From contig NW_005179016.1 of NCBI RefSeq assembly GCF_000350225.1, positions 1 to 64,000 on the forward strand: a stretch of DNA of 64,000 nucleotides, written 5' to 3'. How positions within the stretch are numbered: the first letter of the stretch is position 1; each line of letters begins with the position of its first letter. This document shows, piece by piece, positions 40,091 to 50,673 of this stretch. The translations under genes and the position numbers were made by a program. The stretch is from Chondrus crispus (lineage: Eukaryota > Rhodophyta > Florideophyceae > Gigartinales > Gigartinaceae). The notes beneath the pieces are model-generated. The model was not told where the DNA came from, searched no databases, and saw nothing but the letters and a program-made list of their open reading frames with translations.

Positions 40091-40711
40091 TCATAAAGAT
40101 GGAACTCCTCTAGTAGGATCTCTGTTTAAAGTTTTCCACAGTGCGTCTAAATGTATGTGTAGGCTAGTATTGGTTCTATCTGACTCACTCGTAATCACAC
40201 TGGTGTCCAGAATCCATTGCAGCGCTTTGGAGCAAGGTTGTCTGGAGCTTCCTAGCGGAATTGTTGCCCGTTGATGCATGTCTAAAAAGTGCGCGAAGCT
40301 GAGTATTTGAAATCTATTTCGGCCATCCCAGCTTTTTCGTTCGTTCTTGACTCGTTGACCTGATAGGAAGCTTTGGACGGCCGTCTGGAACTTTTGGAGG
40401 AACTCAGCAATCATTCGTTCGGGGACCATTTCATGCGCTAGACTGAGGATGCTCCCTTTCGATGTTTGTCCGTTAAAGGGGTACATCTTTCCATACTCCC
40501 TAAAAATAGTAAAGGACCGGGGATTGAGACAGATGTAGTAACGTGGATAATACTGCTTAATGCTTTTGAATGGTTTTATGTTGTCATACGCGTGGGGACC
40601 TTTTCTTCTTTTTGGACCTATACAATTTTCGTGCGAAATAAGTGGAGGACCAAGAAGAGGGGGGACACCCATCCATTTAGGATTGTGCACTTGTTTTGAA
40701 AGAGGGCTCAT
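40091..40711 (-). CDS. Unknown 206-aa ORF
   Basis: An uninterrupted ORF of ordinary amino-acid composition in a region otherwise full of broken genes. Segments include HAYDNIKPFKSIKQYYPRYY, MVPERMIAEFLQKFQTAVQ and RNRFQILSFAHFLDMHQRA. No membrane segment, no motif that I recognise. It sits between a truncated family B LTR and the left end of the Harbinger element, so it could be a host gene remnant or unrecognised transposon cargo. The 5' end may continue beyond the Met chosen. Confidence 0.35.
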   Translation of the reverse strand: MSPLSKQVHNPKWMGVPPLLGPPLISHENCIGPKRRKGPHAYDNIKPFKSIKQYYPRYYICLNPRSFTIFREYGKMYPFNGQTSKGSILSLAHEMVPERMIAEFLQKFQTAVQSFLSGQRVKNERKSWDGRNRFQILSFAHFLDMHQRATIPLGSSRQPCSKALQWILDTSVITSESDRTNTSLHIHLDALWKTLNRDPTRGVPSL

Positions 40712-41445
40712 TTCGATCTGATTGGTAGTATTAAATGTCCGCGCTAATGCCTGGTTCTGTAGCGCGACGGCTTAGGGCCTGTTTACATCCCCCAAATAAA
40801 GTTGCTACTCGTTACGTTACGCCATCTTGTTTTCACGTGTGCCCAAACTATTGGGTAGCAAAAATGGCGAGCGTAACACTTGTGGGTTTACGCAACAAGC
40901 TTTTCAGAAATAGAAATGACTATTTACAGTACTTGTAATTTGGCAAAAGCGCATCTCCGAAAAGTAAATTTTCTTGCAACTTTTGCATTACGCAACAGTT
41001 ATCTGTTACAATTATGTGTATTACAATATATAGCCTACCCCCTCCTACTCCCATCTAAAAAAGTAAAGTGGTACAGAGGAAAAACATGGCGCTCGGACGC
41101 CAAAGAGACCACAGCTAAGCGAAGACAGTCGCAAGGAAGCGGAGATGGGAGGTTGCTGCGTACATCCTCACGCGGAGCCGTCGTAGAGCAAACTACAATG
41201 CTTCTATTTCCCAAGTTCTATACAGTGCGCTAGCTAAACCTGAAGTGCTCGTATCGGAGAGTGCCAACTTCATTTTGAAAGCTGACCGTATCTCTTTGTC
41301 TGACTTTTCCTTCAACTTTACCACTTTAACTCAGTTAGACTGTCGTCGTATGTTTAGATTCGAGAAAGACGATCTTTACAAAATGGTCAACTGTGTAGGA
41401 TGGCCAATGTCTATAGCGATTACTAAACGAAACAGATCTGTTTCG

Positions 41446-41503
41446 TGTGACGAGCATTGGATCACGAGCGAATCGATACGCTCGTGATCCAATGCTCGTC
41501 ACA
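41446..41503. repeat. Perfect inverted repeat, 25-bp arms, 8-base loop
   Basis: Arms 41446-41470 and 41479-41503 around the loop AATCGATA. Neither flank shows the arm sequence elsewhere in the window. Confidence 0.95.
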
Positions 41504-42308
41504 TGTGATATCATGCGGCGCATTAGCAGCCCAGCGAGATGGTCAGATATGGAAGTGATGTTCGGAAGACATGCGTCGCATTTGTCCGAAATTCTTTAGG
41601 ATGGACTGGAGAAGTTTCTGTCCCTCAGGAAAGCGCCACTCACCGACCCCATACCTCAATCTTTCTTAACCGAACACGCACTGCAATATGCCAACGCAGG
41701 GCACTGCAAGAGCGACGCACTTAAAAATTGTGCGGGCTTTATAGGTGGCACCGTGATAGCAGTTGCGCGTCCTGGTGACGCCGAGGCTCAGAACGTGGCG
41801 TATAATGGCCATAAGCGCCAAACCGCTTTAAAGTATCAGGCTGTAACAACACCTGATGGAATCATACTTCACGCTCATGGACCGCTAGAAGGTCGGAGAC
41901 ACGACTGGACGCTGTATGTGCAGAGTGGATTGGAGAAAAATTTAGAACACGTCATGGTGGTGGCTGGAACTCAGTACTGCCTCTACGGGGACTCAGGTTG
42001 TAGCCTCAGTTCTTTTCTAGAAGTTCCTTACCGGGGTTCGAACCTGACACCCTCGCAAAGGGCATTGAACGTGGCGATGTCGAGGGCGAGAGTTACTGTA
42101 GAATGGGCTTTCAAGGAGATAAAGCTACATTGGACAACGGTTGAATTCAAGAGGAAAATGCGCATTGCGGAATCACTGGTAGAAGCGCTTTATTTGGCAG
42201 CGATTCTGCTGACTAACATGCGTAACTGCATCTACCCAAACACTATCTTACAATACTTCCGATGCTTGCCCCCCACGTTTGACGAGTACCTCAACAAGAA
42301 TGCGCCTC

Positions 42309-42331
42309 ACCCTGGGGGCCCTTCGGGCCCC
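42309..42331. repeat. G/C hairpin at end of Harbinger transposase
   Basis: CTGGGGGCCC-TTC-GGGCCCCCAG is a perfect 10-bp stem overlapping the last codons of the transposase frame. Confidence 0.8.
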
Positions 42332-42339
42332 CAGCTTCG

Positions 42340-42961
42340 TGTGGGATAACTCCTCTCCGCCCTGGGTGGGGTGAGAGGCGGAGGCTTTAGAGAGGGAGCA
42401 CACGACGCGGACGCGCGGCGCGAATAGATCCGACACGGGCGAACTCGCAAAAAGAGAGAGGCACACTGGCCGGTTAGGCGCAGTCGCCCCGTGGGGCGTA
42501 AACGGGAGCGAGCGATAACGGGTTAGAAGCCAGCGCGCGGATAGACTTACTGAACGGTCGTATATAGGCGCGAAAGGGACGGGGGCGAGCTTGCCCCATT
42601 TGACTGGTGGGGACGGGTGTCAGGTCTTAACCCCTCAGAGGGACGCCTTGCACACCTGTCCCAGTACAGTGGTACAGTACCTGCCGCCTAATGCGTGCCG
42701 GGTACTGTACACAATTAAAAAGCTAGTGCCATAATTACTACCACCGCACGGACGCTGCAACTACACGTGTGCACTACTGTACACGCGTAATACTTACAGA
42801 CTACCACGGACGACACGTGTGCTACTGTACACGTACGCCACGCCACGACCGGTCGGCACAGCCGCACGCTCTCTACAGGTGAGCACACCTGCCTACGTGT
42901 GCACCGTACACGGCCGCCCAGTTAATAATCTCCGTGCGCTCTTGCCAGTCGTTATAATACA
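42340..42961 (+). repeat. LTR-like segment resembling family A
   Basis: Starts TGTGGGATAACTCCTCTCC and ends GTTATAATACA. It contains ACACGTGT and CTGTACACG words and a start/end pair like family A LTRs. No target duplication was found, so this assignment is tentative. It lies between the two Harbinger genes. Confidence 0.35.
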
Positions 42962-43014
42962 CCTGAAAGGGCTGCTAGAGCCACTTTACACCCGCAATGG
43001 TCTGTGATGCCTCC

Positions 43015-43105
43015 TCAGAGTCTCAGAACACGTAACCGGGCTCTTTTCTGAGCGCCTCCACCGCTGTATTTCGTACAACCGAACGTCTCCATCATGAATC
43101 GGAAC
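43015..43105 (-). pseudogene. Harbinger Myb-like protein, C-terminal end
   Basis: Continues the frame from 58232 after removal of E2: FEKF joins FRFMMETFGCTKYSGG, then a basic end RARLRVLRL and stop at 43015. The GGAAC duplication falls within the Phe-Arg codons. Confidence 0.75.
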
Positions 43106-43999
43106 TGTGGTGCAATGTGCCTGGCAGGCGGAGAACACAGTCCGACGGTCAAACAAAAAGACGAAAAACAACAGCAACAACAACAACTGCCGATGGCACG
43201 CGCTACGGAGCGTTCGAGACTCCCTTTCCCCTTATGTGGGCTTGCGGCCCACGGTAGCTCAACTCCGACGGGGGGGTAAGGAAAGATGCCCGGCCCGGGA
43301 GGAAAATGGTGGTAGAGACTTGTGAAGACTTGAGCGCTCGGCGAGTGCGGGTTGGGCTTGTCTACGAGAATGTAACCGCGGTTCGCTGGGTTGTAAGGCC
43401 AATGCTCGACGAGCGTCTTCAGCACTTTGGGTATAATTCAAGGTCTTCGACGGGGGCTTGCTCAGCACTACCCGACGGGATCGTAACCATGTAGTAGCGC
43501 TACCCACCGTGTTGCCCGATGGCTAAAACACCTACACCGGATCGGTCGCAACCGACTCCAGTGGAACCAACACAATTAAGGGAAAAATAGAGATAGAAGT
43601 AAAAAAAAAGAATAGGGAAATAAAGGAAAAAGAAAAAGGGAACCCCCGAGCGCAAAGGATGCCGTAGGCTTAGGTAAAAGGGAGCGTCTTGGTAGAGACG
43701 GACTTCGACCAAGGCGACATTCAACTCTGGCAACTCAGGTTACCTTTACTGACTTGGTGGTCAGAGGGCTAAGGTATATATCGCCCCGCCGGAGTCACTA
43801 CAGTAGCTGGCGGCGCTAGATCCTAGATCTAATCTAATGTCAGCAAAATTAATGCTAACTAATTAACTAAATAAAATAAAACAATTAAAAATTAAAACTG
43901 TGCAATTATTCACACGTGTGTCCCCCGACCCGGACTACTTTTCATATCCAAATATTTTCCTTTCTTTTCACCCCCTTTCCAGGTGCGTATTGCACTACA
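43106..43999 (-). repeat. E2 3' LTR (family B, 894 bp)
   Basis: TGTGGTGCAATG...TATTGCACTACA. It lacks about 150 bases of an internal tandem unit present in the 5' LTR (around 57565-57725). Confidence 0.94.
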
Positions 44000-44013
44000 T
44001 ATCCCCCTTCTGA
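44000..44013 (-). promoter_or_regulatory. E2 polypurine tract
   Basis: AGAAGGGGGATA in element sense abuts the 3' LTR. Confidence 0.7.
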
Positions 44014-44105
44014 GCGTCCTTGCACATCGGCCACACTCCTTGATCTCCAACTCCTTCTTCTCTTCTCGACCCCCTACTTTTCCATTCCTGACCGACGGTC
44101 TCCGC

Positions 44106-44816
44106 ATGAGCAAGGACAAGACGAATCCCACGTGTCCTCCACCTCCTGAGCTCGCGGGCGAAAATACTGCCCGTCGACGCACCGGTGTCGGCTTCGCGAA
44201 CATGTCTCGCACTTCCTTCGACCTCCCTCCTATACCCCGACGTCCCCCTGATTCGGACGTCTCCGACCCGGCCTTTCATCCAGGTTATCATCCCTCTTGG
44301 GTAGCCCGTCACTACCCCTCGCTCGAAGAGCTACAGGACAAAATCATGCACAAACATCCTTCCCTATTTGCCTCGGCCCAGTGGTTCTCCTCCGTGGGTA
44401 TTCGCGACGTTTCCAAAATCGAACACCAATTCGCCGGCGACGCGGGCATGCTTCCCGGTAATCTCCCGGTGCTTGCCATCCGCTCCTTTGACTGGCGGAC
44501 CCGTATAGCAGTTCCGACTTCCATCCTACGTCATCCTCCCCCACGGGGCCGTCCCACTCTCTCCCTGCGATCTATGGAGGCCCTATTCGCTCGGCTTGCC
44601 ATCCCCATTTCCGACACCCTCATACCCTCGTCATACGGTTGTGACACTTGGCGTTGTCGTACAGAGGGCGAACGCCTCTACTTAGACAATCTCATTGATA
44701 TCACCTTTGGTGACCCTGCCGCCGAGGCGGATCGCCTGTGGCGAAACCAACATACTGTCACATCCGATGCCATCTTCTGGACCGAACCCATTATCCCTTC
44801 GAATTTCCGTCATTAA
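44106..44816 (+). CDS. E2 antisense ORF 1, unknown
   Basis: On the strand opposite to gag-pol, between pol and the 3' LTR, like the E1 antisense ORF. ATG 44106 (MSKDKTNPTCPPP) gives 236 codons; the frame is open upstream to 43983 in the LTR. The N-terminus is Pro-rich, then SWVARHYPSLEELQDKI and LYLDNLIDITFGDPAAEAD look like folded sequence. It ends SNFRH. A pyrimidine-rich TTTTCTTCTTTCAG follows at 44829-44842 and could be a splice acceptor leading into the next ORF. No family recognised and no clear similarity by eye to the E1 protein. Confidence 0.5.
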   Translation: MSKDKTNPTCPPPPELAGENTARRRTGVGFANMSRTSFDLPPIPRRPPDSDVSDPAFHPGYHPSWVARHYPSLEELQDKIMHKHPSLFASAQWFSSVGIRDVSKIEHQFAGDAGMLPGNLPVLAIRSFDWRTRIAVPTSILRHPPPRGRPTLSLRSMEALFARLAIPISDTLIPSSYGCDTWRCRTEGERLYLDNLIDITFGDPAAEADRLWRNQHTVTSDAIFWTEPIIPSNFRH

Positions 44817-44902
44817 AACGCGGGGGTATTTTCTTCTTTCAGAACACAGTACGTTTTGAACGGCGTATTCGGTCTGATACGGGGTACTTCATCGGCTACT
44901 AA

Positions 44903-45835
44903 ATGGTAAAGGCACGCGAGATTTTCCGTCAGCATTATGCAAGTCGTTACCAGCGCATCCCCTCATGGTGGAGCCAGTACGAGGTGAGTCAAGGCTTTTG
45001 GGCTGAAATGGGACCCATACTCACGTACTATGGCAGCTACCTGCGGGATCCGCAACACGGGTTATGGGTGGTCTTCCTCACAGAGTGGTGCGTCAAAGTA
45101 GCCGCGACCCTCTTGTGGGAGGCCTATGATTGCTGGCGCCTGTGGCACCTCCCCGCGAAGCTAATAGCACAAATGCGACTATTGGACTTCTCTGTCCCTC
45201 TGGGTGGCTCTGATTTCAATCGCGAAATACGCTCCCTCCTTGATACGATCGAGGGCGTGGATTGGGACTGTGTCCCTCCGCAAAACTCCTCTCGATCCTT
45301 CAATCGCCAACGTCCCTCTTTCTCCCCTGGTCGAAACCACCCAGCCGCCGGCGACTTCGTGTGGTTCAACCCCGGGTCATCGACCCTCTGCTCAGCGTGG
45401 GAAGCTCAAACGAGCCGTCGATTCGGAAACCAAACACCGGTTCCCGACGTATCCCCCATCGTCACATCTGACCCCCGGGAGCTTCAAGTATGCTCCCGTC
45501 CTTCCTCTCCAATTCCTCCTCGATCGGCTGTCCCTGCTTCCCCGCGCGCAGCCCTGGTGTCTCCATCCTCGTCAAAGGTGCCCCCAGCTGTCGAAATTCT
45601 CTCGGCAGGCCACACCGAAACATTGTCAGTGAGGGAGGTGGTATCTCCCCCCCCCCCATCTCCAATAATTTCCAAAAATACCCACGACGTCACGAGCGTA
45701 TACTGTGCCTTGCTCCGTGCTCACGGTATTGAGGGAGAGGCTCTGCAAGGAGCCTCGATTGACGACCTGCGAGTTTTGGCTCGCCTCGTGTCATCACTTC
45801 CAAAGGGCAAATCCTTTGGCAACCCTCCCGTCTGA
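44903..45835 (+). CDS. E2 antisense ORF 2, unknown
   Basis: 310 codons from ATG 44903. The frame is open upstream from about 44840 except for one TAA right before the ATG (FIGY-stop-MVKAREIF), so it may be the second half of a longer protein. Residues 1-125 are aromatic-rich and look folded (SWWSQYEVSQGFWAEMGP, TEWCVKVAATLLWEAYDCW); 125-260 are Ser/Pro-rich; the last 50 form a probable small helical domain (VYCALLRAHGIEGEALQG, LRVLARLVSSLP). Together with the preceding ORF this gives roughly 550-570 residues, close to the E1 antisense ORF. Function unknown. Confidence 0.5.
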   Translation: MVKAREIFRQHYASRYQRIPSWWSQYEVSQGFWAEMGPILTYYGSYLRDPQHGLWVVFLTEWCVKVAATLLWEAYDCWRLWHLPAKLIAQMRLLDFSVPLGGSDFNREIRSLLDTIEGVDWDCVPPQNSSRSFNRQRPSFSPGRNHPAAGDFVWFNPGSSTLCSAWEAQTSRRFGNQTPVPDVSPIVTSDPRELQVCSRPSSPIPPRSAVPASPRAALVSPSSSKVPPAVEILSAGHTETLSVREVVSPPPPSPIISKNTHDVTSVYCALLRAHGIEGEALQGASIDDLRVLARLVSSLPKGKSFGNPPV

Positions 45836-48800
45836 GCTGACAGGCACGACACTTCCCTCGCGATAGCTTGTCGCATCTCTATCCTGCCTGCGTGACGCTG
45901 AATTTGCGACCTCGTCTTGTCGCCTTTGATCCGTAATTTGAATTTCCCTGCGTGCTCCTTCGTCCCTTCGTTTCCTCCTCTTTTTCTCATTGATGCCCAC
46001 CCCGTCATAATCAAGGTGGCACCCTTATACCTCCTTCCTCCTTCTCTTCACCTCGCTACTTCCTCCTCTTTTTCTCTCTCTTTTTTTCTTCTTCTTGTAT
46101 ACGCCCCGTCGCCGCGGTCGTATCTTCCTCTTTCCACTTTCCTTCTCTTTTCCTCGTTACTGTATTCCTTCTCTCGTCCTTTTTCTGTGCCCCTCTGCAA
46201 CTGCAGTTGCACGTCCCCTATTACCTTCTCTTTTCCTTCTCTTGTGGTCACGTCTGCTACAACACGTGCATCCCTGTTACCTTCTCCTCCACCCCTTATC
46301 CACAATGTCGTTCTCTTTTTCCTGATTCCTCCGCCAGAGGTCGACGACCGTGAGATAGAATAAAATGCTTCCCTTCCTCAATCGACTCGCTTCGTTGTGC
46401 CTCCAACGTTGCCCTCATCATTTTCGGTTTTCCGGTTTTCCATACCGCCCTTGAGTATCCCGTCGACGGCAAACACCTCAACCCTTGATATGGGGTTTCC
46501 TCTCCTTGGTCACCAAACCGGCAACCGGTCTTGGGGAAATCTCAATCATAGCGCGCTTACTTGCGCACGCGACGTGATGCAGACTTCCCTCCAAAGTGAA
46601 TAATTTATGGTCCTCCGTCCCCTTGGCAACGAGGAACTTGAGAATTAGCAGTACGAAAAACGCTCGTAGTTTTCGACGAACTTCCCGTGTCCTTTGTGTT
46701 CACCCTGAGCAAAACGTGTCCTTAAACAAACCGTGGCATCGTCTTTGGGTACCCTTTTTGCGCGGCGCAAGCAGTCATCTCCTACGGAAGCGTCGTACAC
46801 GTCAAATCAGTCGACCGGCAGTGTGTACCCGTATATGTACGTCGTTATCGTTTCTCCTACGATCCCCACTGTGAGGGGGGCAGTGTCTCCCACTTCCCGA
46901 GCAATTTCAGCAGGGATTACCCATATACGCTTGAGCGAACGGGGTGCGATCGGACAATGTCTTCGTCAACAATGCCCGTTGGGTTATCAGGTAGTTTTCC
47001 CTTGGCGAATTCGCAGCTTCTCTCTAAGTAGGAGGGATTCCCCTCGCCGAAGAGAAACTGAAATGTATGCGAGTTCCGACACATCCGTTATAGTCCAGGG
47101 CATGAACGACCGCCCGCCCAGAAATCGAGCGCACGTCGTGCTTGCGCGTCTCATACGATACGATTTGTGCTCCTCCATTTATCCCGTTTCATCTCCTTGA
47201 TCCTCAAGGATCGTTGATGACGTTTCACGTCTGTGACCAACATCCTGGCGACCAGTTCAACAGTAGCGATAGATATAATTGACGGGACCCCGGCCTCGTT
47301 CGGGGTCGTAAATAATTCTTACGACCAGTAGGGACTCGTCCGAAGCTGTCGCTGGCAGCTTTTTTTGGCTTGGGCTCCTGGACATAGTCCTAAGTGAACC
47401 TTTCGTGGTCGAACTGTACGTCTCTCAAAAAGACCGGAATTGTGGACGTCTCGAAGAAAATTTCACCAGCTCTCGGTACACGTGGACAAGATGACCGCGT
47501 CTGCGACTGGAGCGCAAACCGTTAAATTTCTAATAAGGACATCTCCAAACCTCTCAAGTTCTCCTCACTCCTCGTCTCCCCTTGCGATTGACAACGATCA
47601 CGCGCCTCGATTTTGTCGCAAAATAGCACTTTGTGTTGCGCTGTTGTCGTCTCCAAGTCTATTGTGGGTACCCCTTTGTCTTCAGCTGTCCTACTGATCC
47701 CGTACCGTCTGACACGACGTCTTCTTCTCACATTCGGCGGCAGTTTCTTTGAGGCTGTACAGCCTTCTTCACCAACAGTCAAATGTTCCCGAGAAAGTGC
47801 CGATCCGTTTCGTCGTTGGCATCAGCGCTTTGATCCTCCATCCTAAATTCATTCTCTTTATCCAGCACGTACGACCTCACCCTCTTTCCTCGAATCCCTT
47901 TTTTCCTCCTCTTCATGCGCAGCGTACGTTCCTTTTCAGTTCCGGCGTCGCCACCTGCACGGTCGACATTCGTTCCATTTTCCTCCAATCCAATCTCGGC
48001 TTGGTGTCAATAGCTGCTAGAAGCAACAGACGGATCGTCGTCAATTAGCTCGCCGAGTGACGATAAAAAGATCACAATGCGTTTCCCTTCTCTCTTTTCG
48101 TGTCCCTTTCCTCCCGTGCGTTCGAGTCACTTAGTTGTGATTTTCGGGACGCTATCCCTCGATTTAGTACACAGAACAGTTTAACTTCTTGACACTCAGT
48201 TGGTCAGGACTTCATGTTTGATGACGATCCCCCAATTTTCGCCCTTTTTCCAAGCCGGTGGCTCTAAACGTTGTTAGAAATTCCCGTTGTCGTAGAACGG
48301 AGCAGCCATCAGTAGAACCGCTTCGTGGGAGCGGATTCCCATTACGAGCATAACCTCGGTTTCCGAATAAACTTCGGTCCTTCGAACTCTTCGCCCTCTA
48401 CTTGTAAAATACTGTCCTCCTGGCCGGTCGACGGAACTTCGTGGAGTAACGCCCTGGTGCAATGAAAAGCAGAACAACTCGTTCTTCTTCTCGGTGTGAC
48501 ACACCGCATGGTTGCTTGATGGTGATTGTCGGTTCGCCACTCTTGTCCATCGCCGTCCGCGACGCAGGGTTCGCGCTTGGTGCGTCAAAGAAAACAACAT
48601 AAAAAAATAACAAAGACAAAAACGTAAACATAGGAAAGATGTGGGGGGTTATGGCGGCAGGCCGGTAAGTAAGTCACTCGTGGTGTTGCGTCGATGCGGG
48701 AGCGACAAAGCTCATCCGTAATGGCGATGGTTCACGCCGCGTTGTGTAGCCGTGTACTTGCACGTGGTGTCGGCGAGTCAGGGCAGCAGGGGTCCATGTG

Positions 48801-49608
48801 GACCCATCCTCTCGCTCGTCGAGCGGGGTTTAGGCGTTGCGAACGAACTTGGCAAGTGCTCTCATGTGCGATCGATAGCGACTTCGCCGGGGGCGAGCCC
48901 CTAGCATTTGTGTGATCGGCGGTGGGGGTTATCAACGACGTTTCGTACAAGTGCGGACTATTTCCTTAATTGCAGTTAATTTTCCGAGTATAGTCGGAGT
49001 TCAGTCTGCGACTCGTGCTGATCGTTTGACAGCTTACCAGCAGTAAGCCCCAAAATTTTTTTTGATTAAATCACGCCCCATGAGGGCGGATCATCGATCT
49101 AGGCGTCACATCAGGTGCGCGCGGCGGCCGCGTGTGATCGTATCCAAGGAGGTAATTTACCTCAGCCTGCGACTACAGTAAATCTTCCCTTCCACGGCCT
49201 GGTCGCGCAGGCCATCTCATTCATGGGCGGCGGTCCCAGGCAAAATCGCTTGAGTCATTACGTTTCCCTTCTCCTCACTCCGCGGCGCTGTTCACCGCAT
49301 CACTTCCAACTCGAGAGCCTTCTGATGGGGACCATCCCCAATACAGTTCCGACATTTCACTCGCGGTTTTATCGCGTGCATCAGTCGATGACGGGGGTGC
49401 GTCTTCCGGTAGGCTCAATGTCTCGTCCGGGGGCCCAGCATCACTTCAATTCCCTAAAACGCGTCGCTCGTCGTTTCCTTATTGTAAAGGCGTTCCGCGT
49501 TCTCTTGCCTTGCTCCTCTCGCTCCGACTTTCCTTGCTTGCGGCCCCGTTTTGCTTCGAATTTCTGACTCTTCCGTGTTCCCTGACCTGCTAATTCTATT
49601 GACGATGC
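45836..49608. other. E2 region without recognisable genes
   Basis: Short ORFs lie on both strands, none with known motifs. 46020-46330 is strongly pyrimidine-rich on the plus strand, which is a long purine tract in element sense. If E2 once had longer antisense genes, they are unreadable here. Confidence 0.4.
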
Positions 49609-50655
49609 CTATCCCGCTTGCGCGTGCGCGACTTGCGGCGGCAAGGGTAACTTCTTCTTTCGGAAATACGTGACGGCCGCATTGCGGGTTAATTGCTCAA
49701 TGGGCTCCCACATCGCGTCCTCGGGCGTATAGCCGTACCATTCCACCTTGAGAATCAAATTACCATTTTGATAATCGTGGTCAACGACCCGGTCGATTAC
49801 GTATTCCGTGTTCTCCGTTTCTTCTCCTTTCTCTGAACTGTTCCCTTCCCCCTTCTGAAGATCTTCCAACTCGTCCTTTTCTCGGGACTTTCCGAGCTCG
49901 CGTGGATCGGGAGGTGTCTCCGCTGTCGGCGTTTGACAAACTGGATTGTCCTGGTCCCCCGTCGTAGGCGCACGGGTGTAAGGACGTTCCTCTTCCTCCA
50001 TGACCTCTCCTTCTTCGTTTAGCTCCGGCTCTCCCAGGAACTGTAGCGCTTGCCGTAGGCCAGTTATCGGCGCATAGTCCATCGGGCTTGGGGCTAACTC
50101 CACCCTGTCTCGCGATACGCGCTCCTCCTGATCGCCAATGGCAATGACTACCGTATGTTGATCCGATCTTCTGACGTGATAAGGTCCTGTAGCGACTTGT
50201 GCCCGCTTGTGTTTCGGTTCGCTATCTGTGCCCTGCTCCTTCCGGAGGAACACGTAGGACCCCGGTGGGATCTCATATTGCGGCTTGCGAAGGCGTGCAT
50301 CGAAATTTCGCTTGTACCAGGCTTGTTCCTTCCGCAAACTCCTATCGGCGCCTCGCATTAGACTCTCCAACCACGACTGCCATTTCAGGTAGTATGTTCG
50401 TAACGAGCTAAAGTTCTACAAAGTTGGTTGCGCTTGTAACGCAATGCTTCTCGGCGCCCGAGCTAACACCAGCTCGAAGGGCGCAATGTTCGTAGTTCGA
50501 TGAACTTGTGTGTTGTATGCGAACGTCACAGCGTTGCTAAATAAGTCCCAGTTCTTGGGATGCTCTCCAACATATTTTCGCAACGCGGAAATCAGCGTGC
50601 GGTTAAACCTCTCAACTTGGCCGTTGGCTTGCGGGTGGTACGTAGTCGTGAACAC
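49609..50655 (-). pseudogene. E2 pol: integrase C-terminal half and chromodomain
   Basis: Reads TTYHPQANGQVERFNRTL (integrase Glu), HRTTNIAPFELVLARAP, then a TAG at about 50413, then an open ORF of 253 codons from 50370: KEQAWYKRNFDARLRKP, ATGPYHVRRSDQHTVV (GPY/F-like), an acidic linker and a chromodomain YVIDRVVDHDYQNGNL...LKVEWYGYTPEDAMWEP. All pieces are in one frame, so the TAG is the only break in this part. Confidence 0.88.
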
Positions 50656-50673
50656 ATTGCGTATGCCAAGAAT

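Larger units (their letters stand above)
41245..42349 (+). pseudogene. Harbinger transposase (DDE_Tnp_4)
   Basis: N-terminal part FNFTTLTQLDCRRMFRFEKD; a 58-bp perfect fold-back then interrupts it; RWSDMEVMFGRHASHLSEIL resumes after. The core reads FIGGTVIAVARPG, where FIDGT is expected, so the first catalytic Asp is Gly. GPLEGRRHDWTLY, YGDSGCSLSSFL (second D) and RVTVEWAFKEIKLHW (E) are present. The last 198 codons (41753-42349) are open. Loss of the first Asp, the fold-back and frameshifts make it inactive. Confidence 0.82.

Noticed and set aside
42335..42966. 42340-42961 as a certain family A solo LTR
   Set aside because: Ends resemble family A, but no duplication and low overall similarity; kept only as tentative.
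43015..43425. 136-aa minus ORF running from the E2 LTR into the Myb-like gene end
   Set aside because: Only its last ~28 residues are gene; the rest is LTR read by chance.
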